64,000 nucleotides of DNA from Armatimonadota bacterium (GTDB taxonomy: Bacteria; Bacteroidota; Ignavibacteria; OLB7): NCBI GenBank assembly GCA_020850315.1, contig JADZEY010000090.1, positions 1 to 64,000 on the forward strand, read 5' to 3'. This document shows positions 17,167 through 25,590 of this stretch, in pieces (positions within the stretch are counted from its first letter, which is position 1; each line of letters opens with the position of its first letter). Under the pieces are notes generated by a model. The model did no database searches. It was not told the DNA's origin and was given only the letters and a program-made list of their open reading frames with translations. The translations under genes and the position numbers were made by a program.

Positions 17167-17586
17167 ATGACAACAACCACGGAAATTGAGTTCATCACAC
17201 TGGATGGGGCGGAACTGTACATTGTTGGGGGGGTAGCGTGTGGGAATGATGTGATACTGTACGACCCTGGGGAAGAAGAGCGGTTAGAAGATTTCTTAAG
17301 CCGGCATCCCCGTGCCACCCGCTACTTACGCACCCATGGCAACAGTCTTATCGGCAAAGGTATCCACCCCGGATCCATTGTTGTGGTGGATACAGCAATG
17401 GAACCACGGTTCGGGGATATTGCATTGGTTCGCGTCAATGGCGATTTAATGTTGAAGGGATACGAACCGCCCTGCCTTGTTAGTTGGCGGCCACACCGCG
17501 AAGAATTACCGATTGAACCGTGGATGGTTGTTAGTGTCGAGGGGGTGCTAAGTTCCATCATCATTCCCTTCCACCAGCTACGATAA
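17167..17586 (+). CDS. UmuD-like S24 family peptidase
   Basis: A 139-residue protein with the self-cleaving Ser-Lys fold of UmuD/LexA and no DNA-binding domain. A Cys-Gly pair at residues 25-26 ('GGVACGND') sits where UmuD is cut. The nucleophile Ser is in 'RTHGNSLIGKGIHPGS', the fold core is 'IVVVDTAMEPRFGDIALVRVNG', and the partner Lys is in 'DLMLKGYE'. The ATG at 17167 has a GGAG site six bases upstream and gives exactly UmuD length; earlier in-frame starts at 17101 and 17131 lack this. No umuC is nearby. Its TAA overlaps the integrase ATG, so the two are co-expressed. Confidence 0.75.
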   Translation: MTTTTEIEFITLDGAELYIVGGVACGNDVILYDPGEEERLEDFLSRHPRATRYLRTHGNSLIGKGIHPGSIVVVDTAMEPRFGDIALVRVNGDLMLKGYEPPCLVSWRPHREELPIEPWMVVSVEGVLSSIIIPFHQLR

Positions 17587-18695
17587 TGCCACGAGTTGCA
17601 AAAGCCGGAAAGAACCGTTGGAAGTTGCGGGGGATCACATACGGTTATGTGGCCCCCCGTAACGGTTACGCGGTCATGCACGGCCCCGGGCGAATAGCCA
17701 AAGCGTTGGGAAGGGAGTTCATTCCCGAAAACAAGGAATGGGCATTGGAGCAGTTGGCCGTATGGTTGGGATTGCGTGCGAAAGCAATCGAGCAGGTAGC
17801 CCATAGAACGGCACTGGAAGTGGTGCCAGAGTTTGAGAAACTGACAGGCCTGCATCAGGAAACAAAATGGGTTCGAGCATTAACGAACCGTGCCTTGCAA
17901 TTATATCTATTCAAGGATTGCCCGCTAACAGTTGCGGCAATAGAAGAGCGAATCAGTACGATTCACGGGACTTCGGGACTTCGGGGAAGCACGCTTCGGA
18001 AACGGGCCCAGTATTTCGAGAAGTTTTTGAAGTGGTGCGTGCGTAAGGAATATCTGGAACGAAGCCCATTTGCGACAATCAGATTACCGAAGGCAGAGTA
18101 TAAAGGGTTTGCGGCTTTTACAGAAGAGGAAGTGTACACGTTACGGGATCATCTAATAAAAACCAATCGGAGGGTGTACGGGTTAGCTGTTTGGTTCCTG
18201 TACTTAACGGGAATGCGGTCCGGGGAGTTGGTGTTAATGGAGCGGGAACACGTTGCGGATGATTCATTTTTGATTATAGGGAAGGGAGCAAACGGCCAAG
18301 CGAAGCGGTTACGGCATTTTCCATTACTGGATGGTGATCGGGTCCTATTCCCTGAAATCGTTCAGATACTTTCAGAAGTACAGAAAACGACGTATCTGCA
18401 TCGTAGCAGATTCGTATGGCCGTGGACTTCAAACGGCCCATTGCAGCGGGAATTTCGGAATGCGTGCGAAGAATGTAATATCTGGATTACGCGAACAGAT
18501 CCCGATGGCCAACGCTACAAACGAACGGTTCATTCGTTGCGGGGATCATGCGAAAAGCGATGGGAGTTGCTTGGATTCAGTGATATGGTAATTGAAGACC
18601 TATCAGGTCATAGCGGGCGGATCCGAAGGAAGCATTATAGAGAAGCCACACCAGCAGCAGCAGATTTAGCCGCAAGGATCAGCCGAACGACGTAA
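17586..18695 (+). CDS. Tyrosine recombinase / integrase
   Basis: Site-specific recombinase of 369 residues, probably responsible for inserting this island at the adjacent tRNA-Arg. An N-terminal arm precedes a SAM-like core-binding domain (about 120-175; 'LTVAAIEERIST', 'RKRAQYFEKFLKWCVRKEYL'). The catalytic domain has Arg in 'TGMRSGELVLM', a beta-hairpin Lys in the 'GKGANGQAKRLRHFPL' stretch, 'HSLRGSCEKRW' (HxxR), 'LSGHSGRIRRKHY' with the second His, and the nucleophile Tyr in 'KHYREAT'. All catalytic residues are present, so it is likely active. It is coupled to the S24 gene and lies 138 bp from the 3' end of the tRNA. Confidence 0.9.
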   Translation: MPRVAKAGKNRWKLRGITYGYVAPRNGYAVMHGPGRIAKALGREFIPENKEWALEQLAVWLGLRAKAIEQVAHRTALEVVPEFEKLTGLHQETKWVRALTNRALQLYLFKDCPLTVAAIEERISTIHGTSGLRGSTLRKRAQYFEKFLKWCVRKEYLERSPFATIRLPKAEYKGFAAFTEEEVYTLRDHLIKTNRRVYGLAVWFLYLTGMRSGELVLMEREHVADDSFLIIGKGANGQAKRLRHFPLLDGDRVLFPEIVQILSEVQKTTYLHRSRFVWPWTSNGPLQREFRNACEECNIWITRTDPDGQRYKRTVHSLRGSCEKRWELLGFSDMVIEDLSGHSGRIRRKHYREATPAAADLAARISRTT

Positions 18696-18833
18696 AGAAT
18701 ACGTGAAGATTGCGTAAAAAATCCCTCCCCCAAAAAGACCGAAGACAACCCAAATACACCAACAGTGTAACAGCCGAAAACGGGATTTTTGGCGATAAAA
18801 CGGTGAAACTGCGAGATGTAGGATGTTTGCTTG

Positions 18834-18907
18834 CGGTCCCGGCAAGACTCGAACTTGCGACATTCAGTTTAGGAAACTGACGTTCTGTCCAGCTGAACTA
18901 CGGGACC
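18834..18907 (-). tRNA. tRNA-Arg (anticodon CCT)
   Basis: The minus strand folds as a full cloverleaf: acceptor GGTCCCG/CGGGACC, D-arm GTTC-AGCTGGACA-GAAC, anticodon stem TCAGT/ACTGA with loop TTCCTAA (anticodon CCT, reading AGG), and a T-arm GCAAG TTCGAGT CTTGC. The discriminator base is G and CCA is not encoded. The integrase gene lies next to its 3' end, as expected for a tRNA integration site. Confidence 0.95.
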
Positions 18908-19008
18908 ATGACGGTGTACGAATCGCCGCAAAGATAGCAACAAGCCACCCCCAAACGCACCCCCTTTGCCGTTAGCAAGCGTAAACTTTTCCCCCCGCTA
19001 CCTGGGCA

Positions 19009-20472
19009 TTACTCAGCTGCATTGCAGCGGTCGCAGTTGCCGCAGGGGGTGGCTCCAGGGAATCCAAAATAGTCGCTGATATGAACCCGACGGCAGCCTT
19101 CGCCACGCACGTATTGCACCATCGAGAGGAGCTTCATGTTGTCGCGGCGGAGCTTGTTGGATAGTGTTTCGTCGTCCAGCAATTCATCGGCAAGGTCGGC
19201 AACAATTCGCAGGTCGCGCCCTTCGACGCTCCCCTCGATTACTCCATACCGATCCAACATCCCCAATGCCGTCTCCAACCGGAAGTCGCGGCGGTTGCGG
19301 TAGTTCAGTTGCTCCCGCAGATACTCCATCCCCATTCTGTTCGTGTGCTCTGCATCGCTAAGCAATCCGTACAGCCGTGAGTAAAACCCGGCGTTTGGAT
19401 TGGACCATTTCACGAACTCCATCTGTGTGGCAAGGTCGTCTTGGCTGTAAAGAAGCAAGCAGAGCGATTCCCCACCATCGCGCCCCGCACGCCCAATTTC
19501 TTGGTAGTACGACTCCACCGACGACGGCACTTCCGCATGAATCACAAAACGGATGTCCGGCTTGTCAATTCCCATCCCGAAAGCGTTGGTGGCCAGCATC
19601 AGATGCGCTTGCCCGGCAAGAAATTCCCGTTGGATTGCACGCCTCTGCTGCGCCCTCATTTTCCCGTGATAGACCCCGTGCCGAATCCGCTTGTCGGCCA
19701 GCATCTGCGAGAATTTTTCCAGCGTTTGGATTAGTGAAAAGTAGATAATCCCGCTTCCGTTGCTGAACCGCTGAATCGTCTCCATCATCGCCCCCAATTT
19801 CTCATGGTCACGATCCAATTCCTCCATCTCCAGCCGCAAATTTGGCCGCTCAATTCCCTGGTGAAATATCTGCACTTGATCCGGTTGCAACCCCAATTTT
19901 TCGATGATGTCGCGCTGCACTTCCGGCGTGGCGGTGGCGGTTAGGGCAATCGTCAGTGGGTTGCCAATCATGGCGCGGAATTCGGCCAGGCGGGAATAAT
20001 CGGGGCGGAAATCATGGCCCCACTCGCTAACACAATGGGCTTCATCAACCGCCAGCAGGGCGATGGTTGCCTGTGTGATTGCCGCAGCAAACTCCGCCCG
20101 GCGGAATCGCTCGGGGGTGACGTACAGCAGTTTATACTTCCCTTCCAAAAATCCCCGCAGACGTGATTCCCTGTCTTCGGCAGAGACGGTGGAGTTGATG
20201 AAGGTTGCGGGGATATTTCGCCGCCGCAGCGCATCTACTTGATCTTGCATCAGCGCAATCAATGGGCTTATCACCAACGTTCCGCCTTCCAACATCAGCG
20301 CAGGAATTTGGTAGCAGAGCGATTTCCCGCCACCGGTTGGCATCAGGATCAGGCTGTGTCCACTCCGGTTCGGTGCCTCTATCAATCGCTGAATAATGGC
20401 CTGCTGCGCTCCGCGAAACGCTGCGTAGCCGAAGTATTCTTGCAGTGTGGTGAGCGATGCTGATTGGGTCAT
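19009..20472 (-). CDS. recQ: RecQ-family ATP-dependent DNA helicase
   Basis: A 3'-5' helicase for recombination and fork repair. The 487-residue protein has 'FGYAAFRGAQQAII' (motif 0), 'LMPTGGGKSLCYQIPALM' (Walker A), 'AVDEAHCVSEWGHDFRPDY' (DEAH box with the RecQ aromatic loop region), 'LTATATPEVQRDI', 'GVYHGKMRAQQRR', 'ATNAFGMGIDKPDIRFV' and 'YQEIGRAGRDG'. It ends in the RecQ zinc site ('CRRVHISDYFGF', 'CGNCDRC'). No winged-helix/HRDC extension follows, so it is a short RecQ. The ATG at 20472 is preferred; upstream in-frame codons to 20505 show no homology. Confidence 0.93.
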   Translation of the reverse strand: MTQSASLTTLQEYFGYAAFRGAQQAIIQRLIEAPNRSGHSLILMPTGGGKSLCYQIPALMLEGGTLVISPLIALMQDQVDALRRRNIPATFINSTVSAEDRESRLRGFLEGKYKLLYVTPERFRRAEFAAAITQATIALLAVDEAHCVSEWGHDFRPDYSRLAEFRAMIGNPLTIALTATATPEVQRDIIEKLGLQPDQVQIFHQGIERPNLRLEMEELDRDHEKLGAMMETIQRFSNGSGIIYFSLIQTLEKFSQMLADKRIRHGVYHGKMRAQQRRAIQREFLAGQAHLMLATNAFGMGIDKPDIRFVIHAEVPSSVESYYQEIGRAGRDGGESLCLLLYSQDDLATQMEFVKWSNPNAGFYSRLYGLLSDAEHTNRMGMEYLREQLNYRNRRDFRLETALGMLDRYGVIEGSVEGRDLRIVADLADELLDDETLSNKLRRDNMKLLSMVQYVRGEGCRRVHISDYFGFPGATPCGNCDRCNAAE

Positions 20473-20544
20473 AGTGGTAACGGGGAAGCATATGCCGCAA
20501 ACCACGCGGCTGGGTGAGTTTTCGGTGATATGGAGTAAGGTGAG

Positions 20545-21531
20545 TCAGTAGGTCAGTGCGTTCAAATGAGCTTGCAGGCCATGGACGATGCGGGCCATGC
20601 GGTCGTAGTCCAAGCGGTCGGGTGTGTCGAACGGGGTGTGATAGTAGGGGTAGCGGAACGGCGCGGTGTCGGTAATCATTATTGCTTGGTAGCCTTGTTC
20701 CCAAAACGCTGCGTGGTCGCTCCAGCCGATTCCGGTAATCCATCCCGGCGCGCTGGCCCCTTCCGATGGGAACGCTGTGGTCTGCCGGAATGCTGAAACA
20801 GCCTCAGTCACCAGCGACCGCGAATCCATGTTCCCCACAAAGGCAATGAAGTTTCCGGTGGAAGGGTAGCAGGAATTGAACGGGAATGGATAGGCTTGGC
20901 TTCCAACGGAATCGGAGTACCACCCAATCGTCTCAATGCTGTACATCGCTCGGATATCCTCGTTGCGGGCGCGGCATCCAGCGGCATAGACGCGGCTCCC
21001 TTGCAGAAAATATGGCGGCTCCTCGTTCGCAAAAAAAACAAAGCGCATCGTGTGCGATAGCTTCTTGCCAGCATATGCCCGTGCCAACGCCAACGTGGCT
21101 GCCACCCCCGATCCATTATCGTTTGCGCCGGGCGCGTCGGGGGCGGTGTCATAGTGTGCGCCAACAATCACAATGTCGGGGTATGTTGTCCCGGGGATTT
21201 CGGCTACAAGGTTCCAGCAAGTCTTTCCATCTACCTGAAACGGTTCCTTCCGGACGTGGTATCCGAACGATTCCAGTGTTGCGCTGATGTAGCCCGCCGA
21301 TGCGCGTAGCTTTGGGTAGTTGGCAACGTTCCGCTCGCCGATTTCTCCTGACAAATCATACACGTACTGGCGCATTTCGGCGGCTAAATTTTTCTCCTCA
21401 TCGGTCAATGGCGGCAGCGGGCCGCTGAATGATTGCAGCGGCATGGCAACAATGGTGAAATAAGCCACCAGCATCGAGCCAAGCAGCAGCGTGGCGGGGA
21501 TAGAAACGATAAGAATCCAGCGACGAGACAT
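20545..21531 (-). CDS. M28-family zinc aminopeptidase, membrane-anchored or secreted
   Basis: A 328-residue protein with an N-terminal hydrophobic segment (about 6-28), then the M28 metallopeptidase core. The zinc ligands are visible: His/Asp in 'VGAHYDTAPDAPGANDNGSG', Glu-Glu in 'FFANEEPPYF', Asp in 'GYRC'-type middle region text and His in the closing 'YYHTPFDTPDRLDYDRM'. It should remove N-terminal residues from peptides outside the cytoplasm. The TGA at 20545 is 73 bp beyond the recQ start, so the two may share a transcript, with this gene first. Confidence 0.87.
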   Translation of the reverse strand: MSRRWILIVSIPATLLLGSMLVAYFTIVAMPLQSFSGPLPPLTDEEKNLAAEMRQYVYDLSGEIGERNVANYPKLRASAGYISATLESFGYHVRKEPFQVDGKTCWNLVAEIPGTTYPDIVIVGAHYDTAPDAPGANDNGSGVAATLALARAYAGKKLSHTMRFVFFANEEPPYFLQGSRVYAAGCRARNEDIRAMYSIETIGWYSDSVGSQAYPFPFNSCYPSTGNFIAFVGNMDSRSLVTEAVSAFRQTTAFPSEGASAPGWITGIGWSDHAAFWEQGYQAIMITDTAPFRYPYYHTPFDTPDRLDYDRMARIVHGLQAHLNALTY

Positions 21532-21645
21532 GGGAACTCTGGTTGGGGTATGTACGATTAGTGCGAAAATCCTGCTGCAACTTTTCTTGAACTCTGTGGC
21601 ACATGGATAGTGTACGCCACGCTGACGGTATAATCATCAGGCCTG

Positions 21646-22248
21646 ATGTCTTCCCAGCACACACAACTTACAACTGAACGGCAACAACGGTTTCTCCGGT
21701 TGTTGGAACCTGTGCGCCCGCGGCTATCGCGGTTTGCTTGGGCCATGACGCGGAACCGCGATGAAGCCGATGATCTTGCCGCCGAAGCAATCGCCGCAGC
21801 ATGGGAAGGGTTTGACCGCTTGCGCGACGAAACAGCATTCCCCGGCTGGCTGCTGCGGATCACCGTTCGGCTACACCGACGCAGCCGCCGCCGCCAAAAA
21901 TTTTGGGGAGCCTTCAGCCAAGAACAGGCCGAGCAACTGCGCGACCACAACACCGCCCCCGATGTTGCTGCCGAAATCCGAATCCTGTACGAAGCCCTTG
22001 CACAACTTCCCGGCCGGCAGCGCGAAGCAGTGGTGCTGTTCGAGATTGCCGACTTGTCGCTGGAAGAAATTCAAGAGGTTCAGGGGGGAACGCTCTCGGG
22101 GGTGAAGTCACGGGTGACACGAGGGCGCGAGCGGCTGACGGAGCTGATGGTGGGCAATCCCAAGAAAGAACACCCTTCGTCAACCAACGGAAAAATGCCG
22201 GAGAACCAGAACACAACAATCAACATCACAACAGCGTTCCACCGATGA
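21646..22248 (+). CDS. ECF-type RNA polymerase sigma factor
   Basis: A 200-residue sigma-70 family protein with region 2 at about 18-85 ('FLRLLEPVRPRLSRFAWAMT', 'NRDEADDLAAEAIAAAWEGF', 'FPGWLLRITVRLHRR') and region 4 at about 110-165 ('ALAQLPGRQREAVVLFEIAD', 'LSLEEIQEVQGGTLSGVKSR'). The ~30 residues after region 4 are polar and probably unstructured. The stop TGA overlaps the next ATG (ATGA), coupling it to the membrane/T9SS protein that follows, as sigma/anti-sigma pairs often are. Confidence 0.88.
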   Translation: MSSQHTQLTTERQQRFLRLLEPVRPRLSRFAWAMTRNRDEADDLAAEAIAAAWEGFDRLRDETAFPGWLLRITVRLHRRSRRRQKFWGAFSQEQAEQLRDHNTAPDVAAEIRILYEALAQLPGRQREAVVLFEIADLSLEEIQEVQGGTLSGVKSRVTRGRERLTELMVGNPKKEHPSSTNGKMPENQNTTINITTAFHR

Positions 22249-23744
22249 ACAAGGACAGCATCAACCAGCTTGACGATCTGTTCGCGCAGGCGAAGGAAGT
22301 CCCTTTGTTGCCGTCGGAGGAGCGCGTCCAAAAAGTTATCAACGATGGCAACGGAACGTCCGGCCGGCGACTCCAAAAGCCACACTCACGTTTTACAACC
22401 ACACGAGGAATAACCATGACACTGACAATTCTTGGGCTGGCCGGGCTGCTTGGCATCGGCACGCTCTATCTGGGGCCAACCGGGCAAAGCAACCACAACG
22501 CCCCAACGGTGGTAATCACCAAATCGGCTCCACCAGCTGCGGCGCAAGCATTCCCCAACAGCGATGCTACGCCAAGCATTCCCCAGCCACTGCTTGTGGG
22601 CAAACCTGCAACTGCCTTGCTATCCACCCCAGAATCTATCTCACACTCCACCTCACAATCCGCTGGCGGCAACGCTAACCTGCATGGTGTGGACTTCAAG
22701 AGGGATAGCTCCCAGCCGCCAAGCGACACGGTGCACCAGCACTTGGCAAACACATTCGTTGACCAATTCGGCAAGACTCTATCCGATTTCTGGCTGAACA
22801 AAATCAATGGCTACAAACGGCAGATTGATGCCATGCTGGCTCCCGATGACCTTTCCCGGCTGAACCGTTTGCGGGTACGCTGGAGCCTGGCCAAAGGGGG
22901 AATTGCCACCATGCTTGGCGCAACCGCCAGCGAGAATTCGCTGAACCTTAGCTTCTCGTTCGGGAACAAAAAATCTTCCAGCGAAGAAGAGCAAGGGAGC
23001 ATGGAGTACGATGGCGGGAATCAGAACATGAAGGAAATGGCCGAAGGGATGGACCTCACAATGATGCTCCCCTTCATCCGCCAGATGATGTTGCAGGACA
23101 CCAGCGAATCGGGCCAGATTTTTGCCAACACCATCCGTCTGTCCGATCAATACCGCCCAGGACTTGATGAGCTGCGCGGCCATGTGATGCGTGATGTCTC
23201 CGAATTTGTTGACCTTCTGGCCAGCCAAGCCAGCACATTTATTGAGCAGCACAAAGGCGAGTTACGCCAAGAAGATCAGAAGAAAGTGGAGGAGATTCGG
23301 ACGAAGATTGGGGAGGGGATTGCCGAGATTAAGAGCCATGAAAAAATTGCTGCTGCGGTGTATGGAGCCATCCTTGAGCCGGTGGTGATGCTGTACAACG
23401 GGTCTGACATCAGCGGGCTAATCTCCAGTGCCATCACCGAACCGGTTGCGGGGCTGAAGTTATCGGAGAACCAGACGCTGAAGCAGAGCATTCCGAACCC
23501 GGCTGCGGGAGGCGTGGCAATCAACTACACGCTAACCGAACCAAGCCAGCGGACAATGCTGCGGGTGTTTGATGCCGCCGGAAACGTGGTTGCCACCGCC
23601 GACCAGGGGAGCCGACCCGCCGGCGACCACACCATCAACTTGGATGTGAGCAAGTGGGGGAATGGAACCTACCTCTATCACCTAACCACCCAAACCAGCA
23701 GCGGCGAACGGGTCTTCTCCAAAACCATGCAAGTGGTGAAGTAA
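22245..23744 (+). CDS. Anti-sigma-like single-TM protein with C-terminal T9SS domain
   Basis: A 499-residue protein. An N-terminal cytoplasmic segment (1-55) resembles the short front part of anti-sigma factors ('INQLDDLFAQAKEVPLLPSE'). One transmembrane helix follows (about 58-80, 'MTLTILGLAGLLGIGTLYLG'), then a low-complexity linker and a helical extracytoplasmic domain with many charged heptads. The C-terminus is a T9SS type-A domain ('SENQTLKQSIPNPAAGGVAI' ... 'GTYLYHLTTQTSSGERVFSK'). Position and coupling with the ECF sigma gene suggest it controls that sigma factor. A sorting domain on such a protein is unexpected. No catalytic site is recognised. The start is ATG 22245; the longer frame to 21903 overlaps the sigma gene. 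Confidence 0.7.
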   Translation: MNKDSINQLDDLFAQAKEVPLLPSEERVQKVINDGNGTSGRRLQKPHSRFTTTRGITMTLTILGLAGLLGIGTLYLGPTGQSNHNAPTVVITKSAPPAAAQAFPNSDATPSIPQPLLVGKPATALLSTPESISHSTSQSAGGNANLHGVDFKRDSSQPPSDTVHQHLANTFVDQFGKTLSDFWLNKINGYKRQIDAMLAPDDLSRLNRLRVRWSLAKGGIATMLGATASENSLNLSFSFGNKKSSSEEEQGSMEYDGGNQNMKEMAEGMDLTMMLPFIRQMMLQDTSESGQIFANTIRLSDQYRPGLDELRGHVMRDVSEFVDLLASQASTFIEQHKGELRQEDQKKVEEIRTKIGEGIAEIKSHEKIAAAVYGAILEPVVMLYNGSDISGLISSAITEPVAGLKLSENQTLKQSIPNPAAGGVAINYTLTEPSQRTMLRVFDAAGNVVATADQGSRPAGDHTINLDVSKWGNGTYLYHLTTQTSSGERVFSKTMQVVK

Positions 23745-23780
23745 CTCACCGAGCACCGTCGGAAATCGCAATGTCTGGAT

Positions 23781-23870
23781 GTTCCACCGGAGCACACCCT
23801 CCGCTCATGCTGAGTCCCGTCGAAGCCTGTCCTGAGCCTGTCGAAGGGTATGAGTGGAGCCACCGAACGG
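23781..23870 (+). repeat. REP-like dispersed repeat, copy 1
   Basis: An imperfect palindromic block running CCGCTCATGCTGAGTCCC ... CGAAGCCTGTCCTGAGCC ... GGGTATGAGTGGAGCCACCG. A closely matching copy lies at 61621-61708 and a diverged inverted copy at about 44029-44097. The ends CCGCTCAT and ATGAGTGG are near reverse complements, so the block can fold. Confidence 0.75.
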
Positions 23871-23879
23871 GCAACAGTT

Positions 23880-23926
23880 CAACGCGCTTGGTAGCTATTC
23901 GGCTAATCAAGCGCGTTGTTTTTTTT
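23880..23926. terminator. Terminator between convergent genes
   Basis: CAACGCGCTTG (23880-23890) and CAAGCGCGTTG (23908-23918) form an 11-bp stem with a 17-base loop, followed by eight T. It lies between the sigma-partner gene and the ATP-grasp gene. Confidence 0.85.
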
Positions 23927-23937
23927 AGGTGTGTTTT

Positions 23938-25482
23938 TTAGATGCTGGCGGCATTTGCCTCTTCATCCAGAACCTGGATTGCTTGGTGGTACATGGCCTC
24001 AGCTTCCGGCATGGAATCGGCAACGGCGGTGAATCCCATACGCCCGCATTCGGGAAGCGCGGTCATCATGTGACAGACAATGCCAGTTTGCCGCGATTGA
24101 TCGAAATGGAGTTTCCGCCGAACCAGAATGTCGAACAGGTCATCGGAAGTGAGCACTCGGTATTTTTCTGATTCGATATGGTCGCTGGCCACAAAAAACT
24201 TCTGCTGGCCGCTGGGCGCGGTAAACAGCGCGGTGTTGGGGTCATACTTCCCATCAGTAAGGAATTGAAGGGTAAGGAACGGGTGAGTTGTTCCCCCTTT
24301 CCGCAGGTTCAGCTCAATGGCATACGGCTCCCACTCAGTCCCTTCGGAACGGACTACCACAAAGTCAATGGCAAACCTTCCTATCACCCCTTCGCGTGCC
24401 AGCCGCTCGCCAACTTTTTTTGCTTCTTGGGTGATACGCACAGCATACTCAGGATTGGCCGGGAACTTGCAACCCAGATAGCTTTGCCCTTCGGGGCCGC
24501 CAAGCAATTGGTCGTGGGTTGAAAGAAGTTCAACATTCCCAAGCGGTGTCACCCGCATCTGCACACTGGGGCTGCAGAATTGTTCCCCCATGATCCGTTC
24601 CTCCACAATCCCCCCTTGCGCCTCGAACCCACTGATGTAACGGTCGTACCGCACCGCCGGCGAATCGAACTGCATGGCGTGAATCCGCTCGGTGATTGCC
24701 ACGCGCTCTTGGTCGCTTCCGGGTGCGGGAAGGTCTTGCAGGTTCACCAGTGCGTTGCCAAAACCGCTTACGCCATCGTTCTGCTTCACAATCACTTGGC
24801 GCAGCCCTGGCTTGCGCGCGCGCATCCGGGCAATGGCGGAAAGTAGTTCATCAATGTTCTGCAAGTTCTCTTCGCCAATTGGGTGGGCCACCCCCTCTTC
24901 GGCAAAAATTTTGCGGCAGCCGCTTTTGGTCCCAAGCGGGAAAAATTTGGGGTCGGCTCCATACATCGGAATTCCCAGCCGAAGCGATAGCTCCTTCTCA
25001 TCCTCAGTGGTGCTGAACGGGACAAGGTGGGCGCGGTCGGTATCGGGAATCAGGTCGCGGATTTGCTGAAGCAGCCGTGGCCGCGCCAGTAGTTTTTTTG
25101 TGAGCGGAGTGGTGGAAGCATCCAGCGGCGAGACCAAGAATAACCGCCGCCGTGCATGGCTTGCGATAACGCCGGGAAGCAGGCTTAGATAGTAATCAAC
25201 CACCGATGGATGGATCCCCTGCGAGGTGATGTACACCACCCGCGCACGCGGCTGCCGCAGCAAAAACAGCAGGAACAGAAACCGCTCCTCGTAGGCCTGA
25301 AGCTCACTTCCCTTCAGCGGAAGATCAACAGCAAAGGAAGGGACGATAATAATAGTCTGCTCATCCTGATTGAAATTTTGGATAGACCTCCAAAGGGGGA
25401 TCAGCTTCTGCTGAAGCTGGTCGAACGCTTCGTTGCTGGGGCGGGCAATGCTCAACTCTGTTTCCTGAAGCTCGATAGACAT
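23938..25482 (-). CDS. ATP-grasp ligase, peptide-ligase PGM1-related
   Basis: A 514-residue cytosolic protein. The C-terminal two thirds form an ATP-grasp fold: 'VIVKQNDGVSGFGNALVNL' (ATP-binding Lys and Gly loop), 'GGIVEERIMGEQFCSPSVQM', 'HDQLLGGPEGQSYLGCKFPA' and the metal-binding 'GRFAIDFVVVRSEG...AIELNLRKGGTTHPF'. The N-terminal ~180 residues are a Rossmann-like domain. The layout matches proteins annotated as peptide ligase PGM1-related, named after the pheganomycin peptide ligase, which joins carboxylates to amines using ATP. No peptide-precursor gene is seen beside it. The start is ATG 25482; the frame runs on to 25578 without homology. Confidence 0.75.
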   Translation of the reverse strand: MSIELQETELSIARPSNEAFDQLQQKLIPLWRSIQNFNQDEQTIIIVPSFAVDLPLKGSELQAYEERFLFLLFLLRQPRARVVYITSQGIHPSVVDYYLSLLPGVIASHARRRLFLVSPLDASTTPLTKKLLARPRLLQQIRDLIPDTDRAHLVPFSTTEDEKELSLRLGIPMYGADPKFFPLGTKSGCRKIFAEEGVAHPIGEENLQNIDELLSAIARMRARKPGLRQVIVKQNDGVSGFGNALVNLQDLPAPGSDQERVAITERIHAMQFDSPAVRYDRYISGFEAQGGIVEERIMGEQFCSPSVQMRVTPLGNVELLSTHDQLLGGPEGQSYLGCKFPANPEYAVRITQEAKKVGERLAREGVIGRFAIDFVVVRSEGTEWEPYAIELNLRKGGTTHPFLTLQFLTDGKYDPNTALFTAPSGQQKFFVASDHIESEKYRVLTSDDLFDILVRRKLHFDQSRQTGIVCHMMTALPECGRMGFTAVADSMPEAEAMYHQAIQVLDEEANAASI

Positions 25483-25590
25483 GTGTGTGTTGCTGCTGTG
25501 AAAAATCGGATGGAAGGCTTGTGCGGCCATTGCACGCAATCGCCGAAAATATCCAGCATCGGCACCGCCACAAAACAATAGGCGGGGTTG

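Noticed and set aside
17167..17586. LexA repressor
   Set aside because: There is no helix-turn-helix ahead of the S24 domain; length and Cys-Gly site fit UmuD better.
14755..18834. A second copy of the tRNA-Arg 3' end as attL
   Set aside because: I looked for the GGTCCCGGCAAGACTCG text through the island and its left flank by eye and did not find it; a short or diverged copy could be missed.
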